Source: a virus
Virus record (IMG/VR): IMGVR_UViG_3300033552_000047
Coordinates: 1-28,835 of that record
DNA length: 28,835 bases
Reading direction: 5' to 3' (one strand)
The notes under the pieces are model-generated. The model saw only the letters and a program-made list of their open reading frames with translations, made no database searches and was not told the DNA's origin. The position numbers were made by a program, and so were the translations under genes. Positions within the stretch are counted from its first letter, which is position 1, and every line of letters begins with the position of its first letter. Of the stretch, positions 8,323 through 16,488 are shown piece after piece.

Positions 8323-8335
8323 TTTTTTAATTTAT

Positions 8336-10111
8336 TTATCGCATTCCACTAAATAACCATGAATATTGGCCAGTAGGATCTTGCATATTTTTACTTACTA
8401 TTGCTGAAAAAACTGGTTTCTTTTTAACCACTCCATTCTTATCTTTAAAATCGCCACCAGTTAAATCGTGTGCGGTTGGAGCCACCCAAGAATTTAAGAT
8501 AGCTTTAGTTGTATTCGTTAATTTTTTAAGTTTTTTGAAGGATGATTCCAATATCCATAAACCAATACCTAACGACATTAAACAGTCATCATGTTTCCCA
8601 TCTTGATGGTCAGGTCTACCATTATTTTTATAAATAAAAGTTCTCATTTCTTTAACAACTCTACGAGATCTAATTTTAATTCCGTTTGTTCTAACCATCA
8701 TTTCTAAATGACTAATTAAATTCAATCTAACACCATTAACATTAAATCCAGGTATTCTATTTTCACTGAAAACATTATTATTTTTCATTGATTTTAATGT
8801 TCTAGGATTTATCTCATCGTAATGAAGGTTAGGATACTTCAATTCAACCAATTTAAGCACCGTAGAGGCACCAACGTTAATATTATCTACTACGACATAG
8901 GCATTATATTTTAAGCCGTATTTATTGATTAAATTACCAAATATATCTGGTGGGATTTTACCTTGATATTCGGCCACTTGTTCCATCGTTGTAAAATCAA
9001 TTATTTGGAATGTAGAAAAATCGGCACCACTACCACTTGATACGTCAGCCGATAATATGTATTCATGGTCAACTTCTGGTTCGGCCCAAATATAAATTAA
9101 ACCAGAGTTCCCGTCCCAATAATCTCGATCAACAAAAATAGGGTCAATAACATTCTCAGTCTCTTGTTGGATAATATATTCATCAGCAATAACGTTACCC
9201 CCAGAACCTAGAAATGAAACGTCTAGTTCTTGGGCAATTTTCTTTTTATCACCATTCATACCTTTACACATATCCCGATACCAAGTAGAAGTTGGTTTTA
9301 ATCCTTCACGAATTTTCTTATCAAATGATTCATAAGTAAATTCAATTTCAGAAATCATATTACCATGCTTATCACCCCATTCTAAATCTTTATTATACCT
9401 TGGATCTTGATACCATTTCATCTCAATGATGTTGTAATCATTTTCACCCGCTTGTGATTTCTCATAAGTTTCATAATATAATGGGTCTTGACCGTTTGGC
9501 GTTGAAATTAAAATACATCCACCACCAGTACCTAATGAGGTAACGGCCGCAGAATATAAATCAGCTCCATTATCAATAAAGGCAGCCTCATCAAAAACTA
9601 AATAAGTTGGTGTATAACCACGTAGGGCATCTGTAGAAGTAGCAACGGCAATAATAGTACAACCATTAACTAAAACAATTTCGATTTGGGACTCTCTTAA
9701 GAAAATACTTTTTTTCTCTTTTTCTTTTGTTCCGTAGTATTCATCACCCCAAACCCATCTTGGTAATTGTGACACAAAATCTTTAATTCCCTTTGTGAAT
9801 TTTTTAGCTAGGGTTAATTTATTGGCAATAACGACAATCGTTTCTGGGTTCTCTGGATCAGCGAATGCGCATTTCATCGCCATAAAAGCTTGTGTAGTAG
9901 TCGAAATACCAGCTTGTCTAGGTTTCGTAACAAGATTAAATCTATTTTTTAAGTAACAATCAATAATCTCACTTTGTTTATCAAATAACTTAAATGGTAC
10001 GAACCCCTCTTGAGTTTTATCAAAAGTTCGCAAATAGTTTTTAATAGCGTATTTTGGATCTAATAAACACTTTCCATATTCACTGTATATTTCAGCACTA
10101 GTCAACACCAT
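8336..10111 (-). CDS. gp17: Large terminase subunit (packaging ATPase/nuclease), gp17-like
   Basis: Motor that pumps DNA into the prohead and cuts the concatemer. In the 591-residue product the N-terminal ATPase has a Walker A-like KPRQAGISTT at 63-72, Walker B LVFDEA at 171-176 (Asp174, Glu175) and motif III STPNG at 203-207. The C-terminal RNase H-like nuclease shows Asp356 in LSADVSSGSG, Asp409 in VVVDN and Asp508/509 in GKHDDCLMSLG, matching the acidic triad of T4 gp17 (610 residues). The gene starts an operon with its own promoter motif (10121-10130) right after a terminator. No small terminase is recognised in this window; it may be one of the unassigned genes or lie elsewhere. Confidence 0.96.
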   Translation of the reverse strand: MVLTSAEIYSEYGKCLLDPKYAIKNYLRTFDKTQEGFVPFKLFDKQSEIIDCYLKNRFNLVTKPRQAGISTTTQAFMAMKCAFADPENPETIVVIANKLTLAKKFTKGIKDFVSQLPRWVWGDEYYGTKEKEKKSIFLRESQIEIVLVNGCTIIAVATSTDALRGYTPTYLVFDEAAFIDNGADLYSAAVTSLGTGGGCILISTPNGQDPLYYETYEKSQAGENDYNIIEMKWYQDPRYNKDLEWGDKHGNMISEIEFTYESFDKKIREGLKPTSTWYRDMCKGMNGDKKKIAQELDVSFLGSGGNVIADEYIIQQETENVIDPIFVDRDYWDGNSGLIYIWAEPEVDHEYILSADVSSGSGADFSTFQIIDFTTMEQVAEYQGKIPPDIFGNLINKYGLKYNAYVVVDNINVGASTVLKLVELKYPNLHYDEINPRTLKSMKNNNVFSENRIPGFNVNGVRLNLISHLEMMVRTNGIKIRSRRVVKEMRTFIYKNNGRPDHQDGKHDDCLMSLGIGLWILESSFKKLKKLTNTTKAILNSWVAPTAHDLTGGDFKDKNGVVKKKPVFSAIVSKNMQDPTGQYSWLFSGMR

Positions 10112-10120
10112 AATTTTTAT

Positions 10121-10130
10121 TTATAAATAG
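10121..10130 (-). promoter_or_regulatory. Putative phage promoter motif upstream of gp17
   Basis: Minus-strand CTATTTATAA ends 10 bases before the terminase ATG and starts 14 bases after the preceding terminator. If it acts like a -10 element the mRNA would have almost no leader. Confidence 0.5.
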
Positions 10131-10144
10131 TGTTATAAATGAAA

Positions 10145-10167
10145 AAACCACCCTAAGTGGGTGGTTT
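10145..10167 (-). terminator. Rho-independent terminator before the gp17 operon
   Basis: A perfect nine-pair GC-rich stem (AAACCACCC with its complement) and five-base loop, followed on the minus strand by T's, lie just after the stop codon at 10173. Confidence 0.85.
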
Positions 10168-10172
10168 GATGT

Positions 10173-10499
10173 TTATCCTCTATAATTAGTTCGGATATAT
10201 TCTTCTAATTTTTGTTGGTTTTGTTCATCCAGCTCAACGTAGAACTTAAAGAAAGCACCACCAGCCCCAACTCTTTCGTAAAAATCTTTAAATTTACCCA
10301 TTAAATGTTTAGCTAAACTTTGATCATCTACCCAAACAGTTTGAATAAAGTCATGAGGGAAGTTAAATCCAAAATAAATTATTTTTCTCATATCTGAACT
10401 ACCACCACCTTCTGTAATTTGTTGAAAATTATTTTCAGCCAATACCGAGTTTATCGCTTTTACTAACCCGCTTTTATCTAATTTAATTACTTTTGCCAT
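10173..10499 (-). CDS. Hypothetical 108-residue protein before terminase
   Basis: A small protein with an N-terminal helix (1-25), a short Gly/Ser linker (30-35) and an alpha/beta C-terminal part (37-108) rich in aromatic residues. No motif is recognised. It has its own promoter motif (10511-10520) and is followed by a strong terminator, so it may be a one-gene transcript that also receives read-through from upstream. Position just before gp17 is where T4 has the small terminase gp16, but length, fold impression and residues give no support for that, so I do not assign it. Confidence 0.7.
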   Translation of the reverse strand: MAKVIKLDKSGLVKAINSVLAENNFQQITEGGGSSDMRKIIYFGFNFPHDFIQTVWVDDQSLAKHLMGKFKDFYERVGAGGAFFKFYVELDEQNQQKLEEYIRTNYRG

Positions 10500-10510
10500 A
10501 ATTTGTTTAT

Positions 10511-10520
10511 TTATAAATAT
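10511..10520 (-). promoter_or_regulatory. Putative phage promoter motif upstream of the 108-residue gene
   Basis: Minus-strand ATATTTATAA lies 12-21 bases before the ATG at 10499, in the short gap after the stop codon at 10529. No terminator precedes this copy. Confidence 0.45.
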
Positions 10521-10528
10521 ATTAATTA

Positions 10529-11662
10529 TTACTTAAATTTAGAAAAATCAAAATCAGTTAAATCGATATCATCATCACCTTCTAAATTATAAAGAGCATC
10601 TTCTAAATCATCACGTTTAATATCTTCTTTAATATTTGAGACAATATCATTTATAACTTTTTTACCTTTTAAAGTACCACCCATTATCTCTCTCATTTTG
10701 TCATTGAATTCTTCAACAGGTAATTCTATTAAATCACAATAGATATGGTGTTTTAGATGAAAATCAATTGGTTCAATCATAGCTGTAAAACGTTCCCATA
10801 AACAAGAACCTAAACGCATATCCCAATGTTCAGCATACATATAATCAGCTTTACCCATTACAAATTCAGCAACTTTAGGGTTTTTTGGTAATCCATGAAC
10901 AGAGATAACTTCCATAACACCTTTAATCAATTCATGAATAAGTACGGGTAAAGTCATAGCTTTCGCGTGAATACTAATCTTCTCCCCATCAACTCTAGGT
11001 AGTTTAATTTCAACAATACCTCCTGGTTGATTCATTAACGCATCATCAAAAATATAATAACTAAAATCGGCCATAGCCATAATTTTTGAATAATTATCTA
11101 ATAACCTATAGTCAATCTTATTTAATTCTTCATCAACAAGGTGAAACATGTGATTACATTTTTTAGCTGATCCTTGAATCATAGCGTTAATAAATCTTCT
11201 TTTTTCAACTTCTTTAGAAACCGCTTTTATTTCATTATGATCTTTAAATTCTAATTTGGTTTCTGAATTAGGTAGAGGAGATTTTCGAATTGAATCAACA
11301 TTAACTATATTAGTTGTTAGTTCACCAATAATTTCCATATCATCATCAGCAATATCAAATTCTTTTTTAACCATTTCTATAGCCAAATCTTCTAAAACTT
11401 TTTTGTGTTTTACTTCAATTTGAATAGTCTCAGGTAGTAAAGTTTGCATAGTTTTAACTACGTTCTGTAAATCAGTATCACCAGTTCTGAATGCGCTTTT
11501 ATATTTATTAAAAACATCTTCAAATCTTTTTTTAATTAATTTTTCTTCAAAATTAACCTCATCACCATCTGGGAAAATAGGGTGAGCCCCTAAAGAATGT
11601 TTACGTTCTCTAAGTTCAATCTCTAGTTTTGGGTTCATCCCAAGTTGTCTTTTTAAAGCCAT
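10529..11662 (-). CDS. Conserved phage protein of unknown function (HELIKG motif)
   Basis: A 377-residue protein, largely helical, with an acidic C-terminal tail (362-377 rich in Asp). The middle holds a well-ordered stretch: GSAKKCNHMFHLVDEEL at 164-180, then LPVLIHELIKGVMEVISVHGLP at 238-259 and a Trp/Met-rich segment at 274-294. HELIKG resembles the first half of a zinc-protease helix (HExxH), but the second histidine is Lys247, so a protease call is not supported. The start overlaps the end of the upstream gene by 10 bases, so translation is probably coupled. It lies in a cluster with a likely virion gene and before terminase; a structural role is possible. Confidence 0.75.
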   Translation of the reverse strand: MALKRQLGMNPKLEIELRERKHSLGAHPIFPDGDEVNFEEKLIKKRFEDVFNKYKSAFRTGDTDLQNVVKTMQTLLPETIQIEVKHKKVLEDLAIEMVKKEFDIADDDMEIIGELTTNIVNVDSIRKSPLPNSETKLEFKDHNEIKAVSKEVEKRRFINAMIQGSAKKCNHMFHLVDEELNKIDYRLLDNYSKIMAMADFSYYIFDDALMNQPGGIVEIKLPRVDGEKISIHAKAMTLPVLIHELIKGVMEVISVHGLPKNPKVAEFVMGKADYMYAEHWDMRLGSCLWERFTAMIEPIDFHLKHHIYCDLIELPVEEFNDKMREIMGGTLKGKKVINDIVSNIKEDIKRDDLEDALYNLEGDDDIDLTDFDFSKFK

Positions 11663-11964
11663 TTTTTATTTTCGTTTAATTTATTAAAATCTTTTTTACT
11701 AATTAGAATTTTTTTACGTCCATCTTTATCGATCGATTCGCTAAAGCTAATTCTACTTTCTTGAACTGTTTTCTTTAAATCTTCATAATCAGCTCCATTT
11801 AATTCTGGATCACAATCTTCATCATTCTCAGTTAATTCAGTTGTCTCATCAACTATTTTAACCATGTCAGAATCTTCTAACTTACCTTTTAAGCTTCCCA
11901 AATCATCTACCGAGGCAAGATATTTCGCCTCTAATACTGATTTTTTAAAAATTTTTTTATTCAT
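11653..11964 (-). CDS. Hypothetical small acidic protein
   Basis: A 103-residue protein with a basic N-terminus, an acidic centre (about 35-70) and a lysine-rich end. No motif is recognised. It overlaps both neighbours (8 bases with the gene upstream, 10 with the gene downstream), a sign of coupled translation within the operon that starts at 14144. Confidence 0.65.
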   Translation of the reverse strand: MNKKIFKKSVLEAKYLASVDDLGSLKGKLEDSDMVKIVDETTELTENDEDCDPELNGADYEDLKKTVQESRISFSESIDKDGRKKILISKKDFNKLNENKKWL

Positions 11965-12355
11965 TTTTTTTATTTATTAATATTAAATCATTTTGATATA
12001 GAATTGAATCAACTTCAGATTTTAAAATTCCGAAACGGAAGAACATTCTTTTATTTGGGTATTCCTCGTATTCTGAAATATTCTCCATTGCTAAAGGTAA
12101 AGCTCCGTCAGTTCCATCCCACATCGCATGAGAATCACTATTCTGTAATACATCAAAAGAATATTGGCTTTTCAACGTACCAGTTAACAATATAAAGTTT
12201 TTCGGTGGTGGGGTTGGTCTACCAGAGGCTGGATACAAATCCCAATAATCACCATCAATACCTTCAGTTTTATCTGAAAATAAAAATTGGTAAATATATT
12301 CACCATCCCAATCTTCACCAACTTCATGTATATAAATTAAATGTAAGTTATCCAT
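11957..12355 (-). CDS. Hypothetical 132-residue protein
   Basis: A protein rich in Asp, Tyr and Trp (for example EDWDGEYIYQFLFSD and GDYWDLYPASGRPTPP near the N-terminus), probably a small beta-rich domain. No family is recognised. Its ATG shares one base with the stop codon of the upstream gene (TAATG), so it should be translated by re-initiation after the frameshifted gene. Its strict spacing suggests it belongs functionally with that gene. Confidence 0.7.
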   Translation of the reverse strand: MDNLHLIYIHEVGEDWDGEYIYQFLFSDKTEGIDGDYWDLYPASGRPTPPPKNFILLTGTLKSQYSFDVLQNSDSHAMWDGTDGALPLAMENISEYEEYPNKRMFFRFGILKSEVDSILYQNDLILINKKNE

Positions 12356-13479
12356 TAAAATAAATATGTATTTAGTTCATATCTAGCACCCATACCATAA
12401 ATTTGAATATGAGCAGCTTTTCTTTGACTAACTAAATTACCCTCTGAATCTTTTTTAAATAAAGTTAAAGTAAATTTATTAGTAACCCCTTCTTTTGGTT
12501 TAGCTGGACCAGTAGAAATCTTATCCCAAACTTCTTCTTTACTATAATTAAAACCTTGGTTTTCTATATTCTCTAAAGCCGCCGTAACAGCGCTTGAATA
12601 AGACCCATGATAAACTTCAGCTTCTGGTTTTTTACCTTTTGGTTTAAAATCCATAGGTATTGAATCATCTTCTTCTAAAGCTTTCGGTGTTGGGTTAGGT
12701 GTTTCAGTTGGTGCGGTTCTCCAAGGTTTTTCTCTTCTAGTAATTCTGCTTGGTTCATCAATACTTGGAGCGATTCTAGTTGGAGCTGGTTCTGTTTCAG
12801 TCATAAAATTTTCTTTACCAACAAAACTATCATTTTTTTTTGCATTACCAAAATCCTCTTTCAAAATATTTTGCATAATATTTGAAAAAGTTTCTTTAAT
12901 TTCATTACCTGGTTGAAATAACATATTTCTTTTAGGGTCAATAAATAACGAATCCATTTCAGATTCATTCATATCTTCACTAAAATCTGGAATGTCTAAA
13001 TCTTCAGATCCTGAATTGTTATCTTCTGGTGGAGTGTTTTCATCTGAAGAAGAATCGTCAGTAGAATCAATGTTACCCGAAGTATTAATTTTATTAATGA
13101 TATCATTTTTATCCTCTTCATCCATTTTTGAAGTATGGGTAGCAGAAATAACAGAATTAATTGCAAATTTTTCTAGTTCTAAGTCTGGGTTACCAGACTC
13201 ATCACTATACTTTCTAAGGCTTTGCCCTAATTTACCACTTAATTGTTGTATGTATTTTTTAGGATCTTCTTCTTCACTGGCTTCAACTCCAGCATCGAAT
13301 GGAGTATCATCGAACGGTTTATCGTCAGTTGTAGGTTCAGCATTAAAGTCGTCACCAAATGAATCTTCATCGTTAGTAGTAGCCTCTGGTGCTACTTCAG
13401 GGGTAACTGGCTGAGCAGCTTCTGGAGCTGGATTACCAACTTTAAGTTTAAATTTAGTCTCTTCTAGACTTTTTTTTTT
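12355..13479 (-). CDS. Downstream part of a frame-split virion-type gene (-1 frame)
   Basis: Open in one frame from the A10 run (13470-13479) to the stop at 12355; the only conventional start inside is ATG at 13125, which would leave about 340 bases of protein-like sequence untranslated. The upstream part reads SLEETKFKLKVGNPAPEAA and later KKYIQQLSGKLGQSLRKY and LELEKFAINSVISATHTSKM, in the same frame as the residues after 13125. The C-terminus (about 85 residues, from YHGSYSSAVTAAL to YELNTYLF) looks like a compact folded domain after a long acidic and proline-rich linker. Joined to the gene at 13464-14144 by a -1 shift, it gives a 596-residue protein. A virion role is inferred from context and from my recollection of similar continuous proteins in marine T4-like phages; that recollection is not verified here. 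Confidence 0.7.
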   Translation of the reverse strand, partial: KKKSLEETKFKLKVGNPAPEAAQPVTPEVAPEATTNDEDSFGDDFNAEPTTDDKPFDDTPFDAGVEASEEEDPKKYIQQLSGKLGQSLRKYSDESGNPDLELEKFAINSVISATHTSKMDEEDKNDIINKINTSGNIDSTDDSSSDENTPPEDNNSGSEDLDIPDFSEDMNESEMDSLFIDPKRNMLFQPGNEIKETFSNIMQNILKEDFGNAKKNDSFVGKENFMTETEPAPTRIAPSIDEPSRITRREKPWRTAPTETPNPTPKALEEDDSIPMDFKPKGKKPEAEVYHGSYSSAVTAALENIENQGFNYSKEEVWDKISTGPAKPKEGVTNKFTLTLFKKDSEGNLVSQRKAAHIQIYGMGARYELNTYLF

Positions 13480-14144
13480 AAATCTTGTTGTAAAATTTTA
13501 TCTAATTTATTAAAAGATTCTAAAACTTTATCAGCATAACCTTCCATAGTATAATCTGGAGTTTCGTCTAAATCCATTTCTAGTTCATCACTTGAATTGT
13601 CTTGAAATTCACCAGTAATCATTCTATCTACGGCTAAATCACTTTCACTCATTTCATCATTGTGTAAATAATCAATATCATCTCCACCTAACTCTGGATT
13701 ATATCCGTATTCAACACCTCTACCAGCTTGATCGTAATCTTCAGCATTAGCGGAATACATATCATCTTCATATAAATCAACATCATTTTGAAATATATTT
13801 TCAACTTCACCACCGTAAGTTTCATTCATCTCAATCAAACGTAAGTTTAATTGTTTAGTTGCTTTCGAAAAACTTTCGTATACAACATCCATCTTATTAG
13901 CCAATCCACCAATATAATTAAAATCAGAATATTTTAACCCTTCTTTAATTACGGCTTTCTTGATAAAATAATTACTATTTTCTTTTACAATAGCGTACGC
14001 GTTTCCATCAGAACCTTTTTTAACCAATTCAAAATTGTGTTGAACTTTTGGTTTAACAGTTTCTGTTATCCCCATCAGAGCTTTTTGTCTGTTGGTTACA
14101 TCTACACCTTTCAATGTATTTGGGTTTATAATATTGTTTTTCAT
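13464..14144 (-). CDS. Upstream part of the frame-split virion-type gene
   Basis: A 226-residue product if translation stops at TAG (13464-13466). Residues about 30-95 form a mixed alpha/beta stretch (FELVKKGSDGNAYAIVKE, then IGGLANKMDVVYESFSKA); residues 110-195 are an acidic, low-complexity region. The frame ends right after a run of ten A's coding for Lys-Lys-Lys-Val. A -1 slip on that run continues into the long open frame below it. The gene starts an operon: promoter motif at 14165-14174 and a terminator before it. Function is unknown; acidic linkers like those of the portal and scaffold suggest a head- or virion-associated protein. Confidence 0.75.
   Translation of the reverse strand: MKNNIINPNTLKGVDVTNRQKALMGITETVKPKVQHNFELVKKGSDGNAYAIVKENSNYFIKKAVIKEGLKYSDFNYIGGLANKMDVVYESFSKATKQLNLRLIEMNETYGGEVENIFQNDVDLYEDDMYSANAEDYDQAGRGVEYGYNPELGGDDIDYLHNDEMSESDLAVDRMITGEFQDNSSDELEMDLDETPDYTMEGYADKVLESFNKLDKILQQDLKKKV
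13470..13479 (-). other. A10 slippery run, probable -1 frameshift or slippage site
   Basis: On the minus strand ten consecutive A's stand four bases before the TAG of the upstream frame. Reading one base twice moves the ribosome into a frame that is open for 374 codons. A weak five-pair hairpin (AGTCT with AGACT) directly follows the run. Transcriptional slippage, ribosomal slippage or a lost A in sequencing would all give this picture. Confidence 0.65.
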
Positions 14145-14164
14145 ATTGATAAGTTAATCTTTGT

Positions 14165-14174
14165 ATATAAATAT
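14165..14174 (-). promoter_or_regulatory. Putative phage promoter motif upstream of the 226-residue frame
   Basis: Minus-strand ATATTTATAT lies 21-30 bases before the ATG at 14144 and 16 bases after the preceding terminator. Confidence 0.5.
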
Positions 14175-14190
14175 AAAGTAAAAACAAAAA

Positions 14191-14209
14191 AAACCCCTGA
14201 GTGGGGTTT
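14191..14209 (-). terminator. Rho-independent terminator of the thyA operon
   Basis: A perfect seven-pair stem (AAACCCC with GGGGTTT) and five-base loop, followed on the minus strand by a run of eight T's. It lies just past the stop codon at 14218. Confidence 0.85.
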
Positions 14210-14217
14210 AATTTTTG

Positions 14218-14514
14218 TTATAAAATAGTCTTACTAGATAATATTAGTATTTTACATTCAAGTTTACTTAAAACCTTTCTAGGAATTAAAAAAGAATCTC
14301 CATTAGCCTCTATTCTCCAATGTCCAAAATTATTATTAAATTCAATTGGGAAATCAGTTTCATACACAATATGTTCATTAATATAATTACTAAAACATAG
14401 TTGTAAGTCATCCTTAACATTTACTAAAATTAAATCAATCTCATTATTATTATTATTATTATCATATTTATCAAAAACATTTTTTATCTTATTAATAAAC
14501 GATTCTTTATTCAT
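14218..14514 (-). CDS. Hypothetical small protein with an Asn run
   Basis: A 98-residue protein with no recognised motif. Six asparagines in a row at about residues 19-24 are coded by an AAT/AAC triplet repeat (plus strand around 14443-14463), a likely site of repeat-length change. The rest looks like a small mixed alpha/beta domain. It is the last gene of the long operon that starts near 18043 and ends at the terminator right after it; the gap to its upstream neighbour is three bases. Confidence 0.6.
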   Translation of the reverse strand: MNKESFINKIKNVFDKYDNNNNNNEIDLILVNVKDDLQLCFSNYINEHIVYETDFPIEFNNNFGHWRIEANGDSFLIPRKVLSKLECKILILSSKTIL

Positions 14515-14517
14515 AGT

Positions 14518-14721
14518 TTAGTCTTTTATAGTAAATATTACTTTACCATCTAAAGTTTCGGCTTCAATACAATTTTCATCTAAAATTTTTAATTTTAAAT
14601 TAAATAATAATAGTAGTTCAGCTATCTTGTCTTTAGCCACCAACTTTTTTTCATTATTTTTTATCATGACCCAAAGAGTATGTTGAACTCTTAATACTTC
14701 ATATTCTGTTGCTACTCTCAT
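14518..14721 (-). CDS. Hypothetical 67-residue protein
   Basis: A short protein with an amphipathic N-terminal half and a hydrophobic LLLLFNLKLKIL stretch in the middle that is too short and charged at the edges for a sure membrane segment. No family is recognised. Its ATG overlaps the stop of the upstream gene by four bases (ATGA), which points to coupled translation. Confidence 0.6.
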   Translation of the reverse strand: MRVATEYEVLRVQHTLWVMIKNNEKKLVAKDKIAELLLLFNLKLKILDENCIEAETLDGKVIFTIKD

Positions 14722-15170
14722 ACTGTTACGTATTTAAACCACCCAAAATTAAACATCTGATCTAAGGTAAATCCTCCAAATGGTACTGCGTATCCCTTAC
14801 TTTTTAAGTAATCAGCAGCCCAGAAACTTTTTATTGGGTTAATTGAATTTTCTGCAACTTCGTAATCTAAATCTAAAAATGGTTTGACTATATCACCCAT
14901 AGTAAATAAACCGTCATTAATTGAATCAACTATGTAGTTGATATCATCATCAGAGTCACATAATATTTTAAATAATCCAAAAATATCGTCAGTAGTAATA
15001 TCGTTTAAAGATTTTAACTCTAAATACCCGTTTATAATTAAATGACCGATACGAAAAACATTGTAATTAACAACTTCTAGAGAAGTTTGTTCTGGTAAAT
15101 AACTTCGTTTTACTTTCTGGCCCCAGTATTGTGCGAAAAATAATTCTTTTTGATTGTGTGTATAATCCAT
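14718..15170 (-). CDS. Hypothetical 150-residue protein next to thyA
   Basis: A soluble, largely helical protein with many aromatic residues. The C-terminal part (about 115-150: KSFWAADYLKSKGYAVPFGG and LDQMFNFGWFKYV) is the most protein-family-like stretch and is the kind seen in phage hypothetical proteins. No enzymatic motif is visible. It follows thyA after four bases and is probably co-transcribed. Confidence 0.7.
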   Translation of the reverse strand: MDYTHNQKELFFAQYWGQKVKRSYLPEQTSLEVVNYNVFRIGHLIINGYLELKSLNDITTDDIFGLFKILCDSDDDINYIVDSINDGLFTMGDIVKPFLDLDYEVAENSINPIKSFWAADYLKSKGYAVPFGGFTLDQMFNFGWFKYVTV

Positions 15171-15174
15171 ACTT

Positions 15175-16488
15175 TTAATTGCTTAACCCAGCTTTAATTG
15201 TTGGGTGTGAAACGTAATTTTCAATTTGGAAGTCGCTAATTTCCATTCCTTTTATAATAGCACCAAAATTATCCCTTAACACATTTTCTGGATTCCAAAA
15301 TTCTGAATTAATTCGTAATGTTGGAAGCTTATAAGGTTCTCTACTTCTTTTGGGTGTTTTTTCATAATAATTATCATCAAAATTAGGTTCGATCTCATAA
15401 TTTTTTTCCATACCAGTTTCATAATTATTAGAAAGCCACATATCGTACCTTTCTTTATAAGTATAGTCTCTTCCAATTTGTTCTCTAGCAGCATCTAAAT
15501 GATTTAAATATAAATGGGTATCACCAAAATTACCAATCAATTCATCTGGTACCATATTAACCTCATTGGCTATTATAGATAATAATAAACCATATGAAGC
15601 GATATTGAACGGGACGCCTAAGAAAGTATCAGCACTTCGTTGATTCCACAATAAAGATATTGCTCTTTTAGGGATATTATGACAATCTAACCAATAATGA
15701 ATTATCTTATCAGTAAATGGTGAAATATTACCAAAATCACCTTGGAATAACCCATTTTTATCTGCAACAGTCCCAGAATATTGCTCTTTAGTAAGTAAGT
15801 CTCTACGTTCTTTCCAAGATAATTCTCTAGTATAACATTGAAAATCCGTATGACATGGTGGCAACACTGCCTCATCAACCTCAGCTGGGTTCCAAGCGGT
15901 AACTTTAAGTCGTCTTGAGTCTGGGTTAGTTTTCAAATCATTAATAAGATTTTGTATTTGATCAATAACTTTAACGTCATTAATTTTGAACGAGTCCTTG
16001 AATTCTCTATCATAGTCATCATAAATGAATTTATCCCAACGTCTCCACTGTTTTCCATAGATAGGCCCTAAATCTCCCCATTTTTCAGCAAATTCACCAT
16101 CAGTTTGTGTTTTATCAATAAACTCACCCATGGTTAACATGCTTAATGAATTATCTTCATTTACGCGCATCCATTCATTCCACTCTGAACTATTTGTCGA
16201 ACATTTAGAAGTATAATTTTTATAAGCGTCACCATCCCAAATGTGACAGTTGTTATCTACAAGAAATTTAATATTTGTCTCACCTCTTAGAAACCATAAT
16301 AATTCAACGGCGATTAACCTAAATGGAATTTTTTTTGTTGTTAACAATGGAAACCCATCTGACATTTTATGTCTAATTGTTCTACCAAATACAGATAGTG
16401 TCCCAGTACCAGTTCTATCACCTTTTTTCGCTCCGTTATCAAGAATATCTTGAAGTAAGTCTTTGTAATCTTTATCTAATTTATTCAT
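15175..16488 (-). CDS. thyA: Thymidylate synthase ThyA with large insertions
   Basis: Converts dUMP to dTMP using methylene-tetrahydrofolate, supplying thymidine nucleotides for phage replication. Core ThyA motifs are intact: GDRTGTGT at 23-30, FPLLTTKK at 46-53, RRLKVTAWNP at 192-201, catalytic Cys212 in LPPCHTDFQCY, NQRSADTFLGVPFNIASY at 282-299, GDTHLYLNH at 322-330 and the C-terminal HPTIKAGLSN. At 437 residues it is far longer than the 264-residue E. coli enzyme; the extra sequence lies mainly at about 80-135, 221-270 (between the catalytic strand and NQRS) and 335-390. These look like surface insertions, as the motifs on each side align without loss. Its start shares a base with the stop of the small ORF before it (TAATG). 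Confidence 0.97.
   Translation of the reverse strand: MNKLDKDYKDLLQDILDNGAKKGDRTGTGTLSVFGRTIRHKMSDGFPLLTTKKIPFRLIAVELLWFLRGETNIKFLVDNNCHIWDGDAYKNYTSKCSTNSSEWNEWMRVNEDNSLSMLTMGEFIDKTQTDGEFAEKWGDLGPIYGKQWRRWDKFIYDDYDREFKDSFKINDVKVIDQIQNLINDLKTNPDSRRLKVTAWNPAEVDEAVLPPCHTDFQCYTRELSWKERRDLLTKEQYSGTVADKNGLFQGDFGNISPFTDKIIHYWLDCHNIPKRAISLLWNQRSADTFLGVPFNIASYGLLLSIIANEVNMVPDELIGNFGDTHLYLNHLDAAREQIGRDYTYKERYDMWLSNNYETGMEKNYEIEPNFDDNYYEKTPKRSREPYKLPTLRINSEFWNPENVLRDNFGAIIKGMEISDFQIENYVSHPTIKAGLSN

Noticed and set aside
12992-13414. Plus-strand Ser-rich open frame across the frameshift region
   Set aside because: It is the reverse of the acidic linkers of the minus-strand gene; the minus frame has coherent protein sequence and the operon context.
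14443-14463. ATT triplet run seen as a separate repeat element
   Set aside because: It is explained by the asparagine run in the 98-residue protein and is noted there.
15175-16488. Intron or intein in thyA, as in T4 td
   Set aside because: The frame is continuous, the extra stretches lack intein-type Cys/Asn junctions and intron-like structure, and the motifs are only spaced apart.
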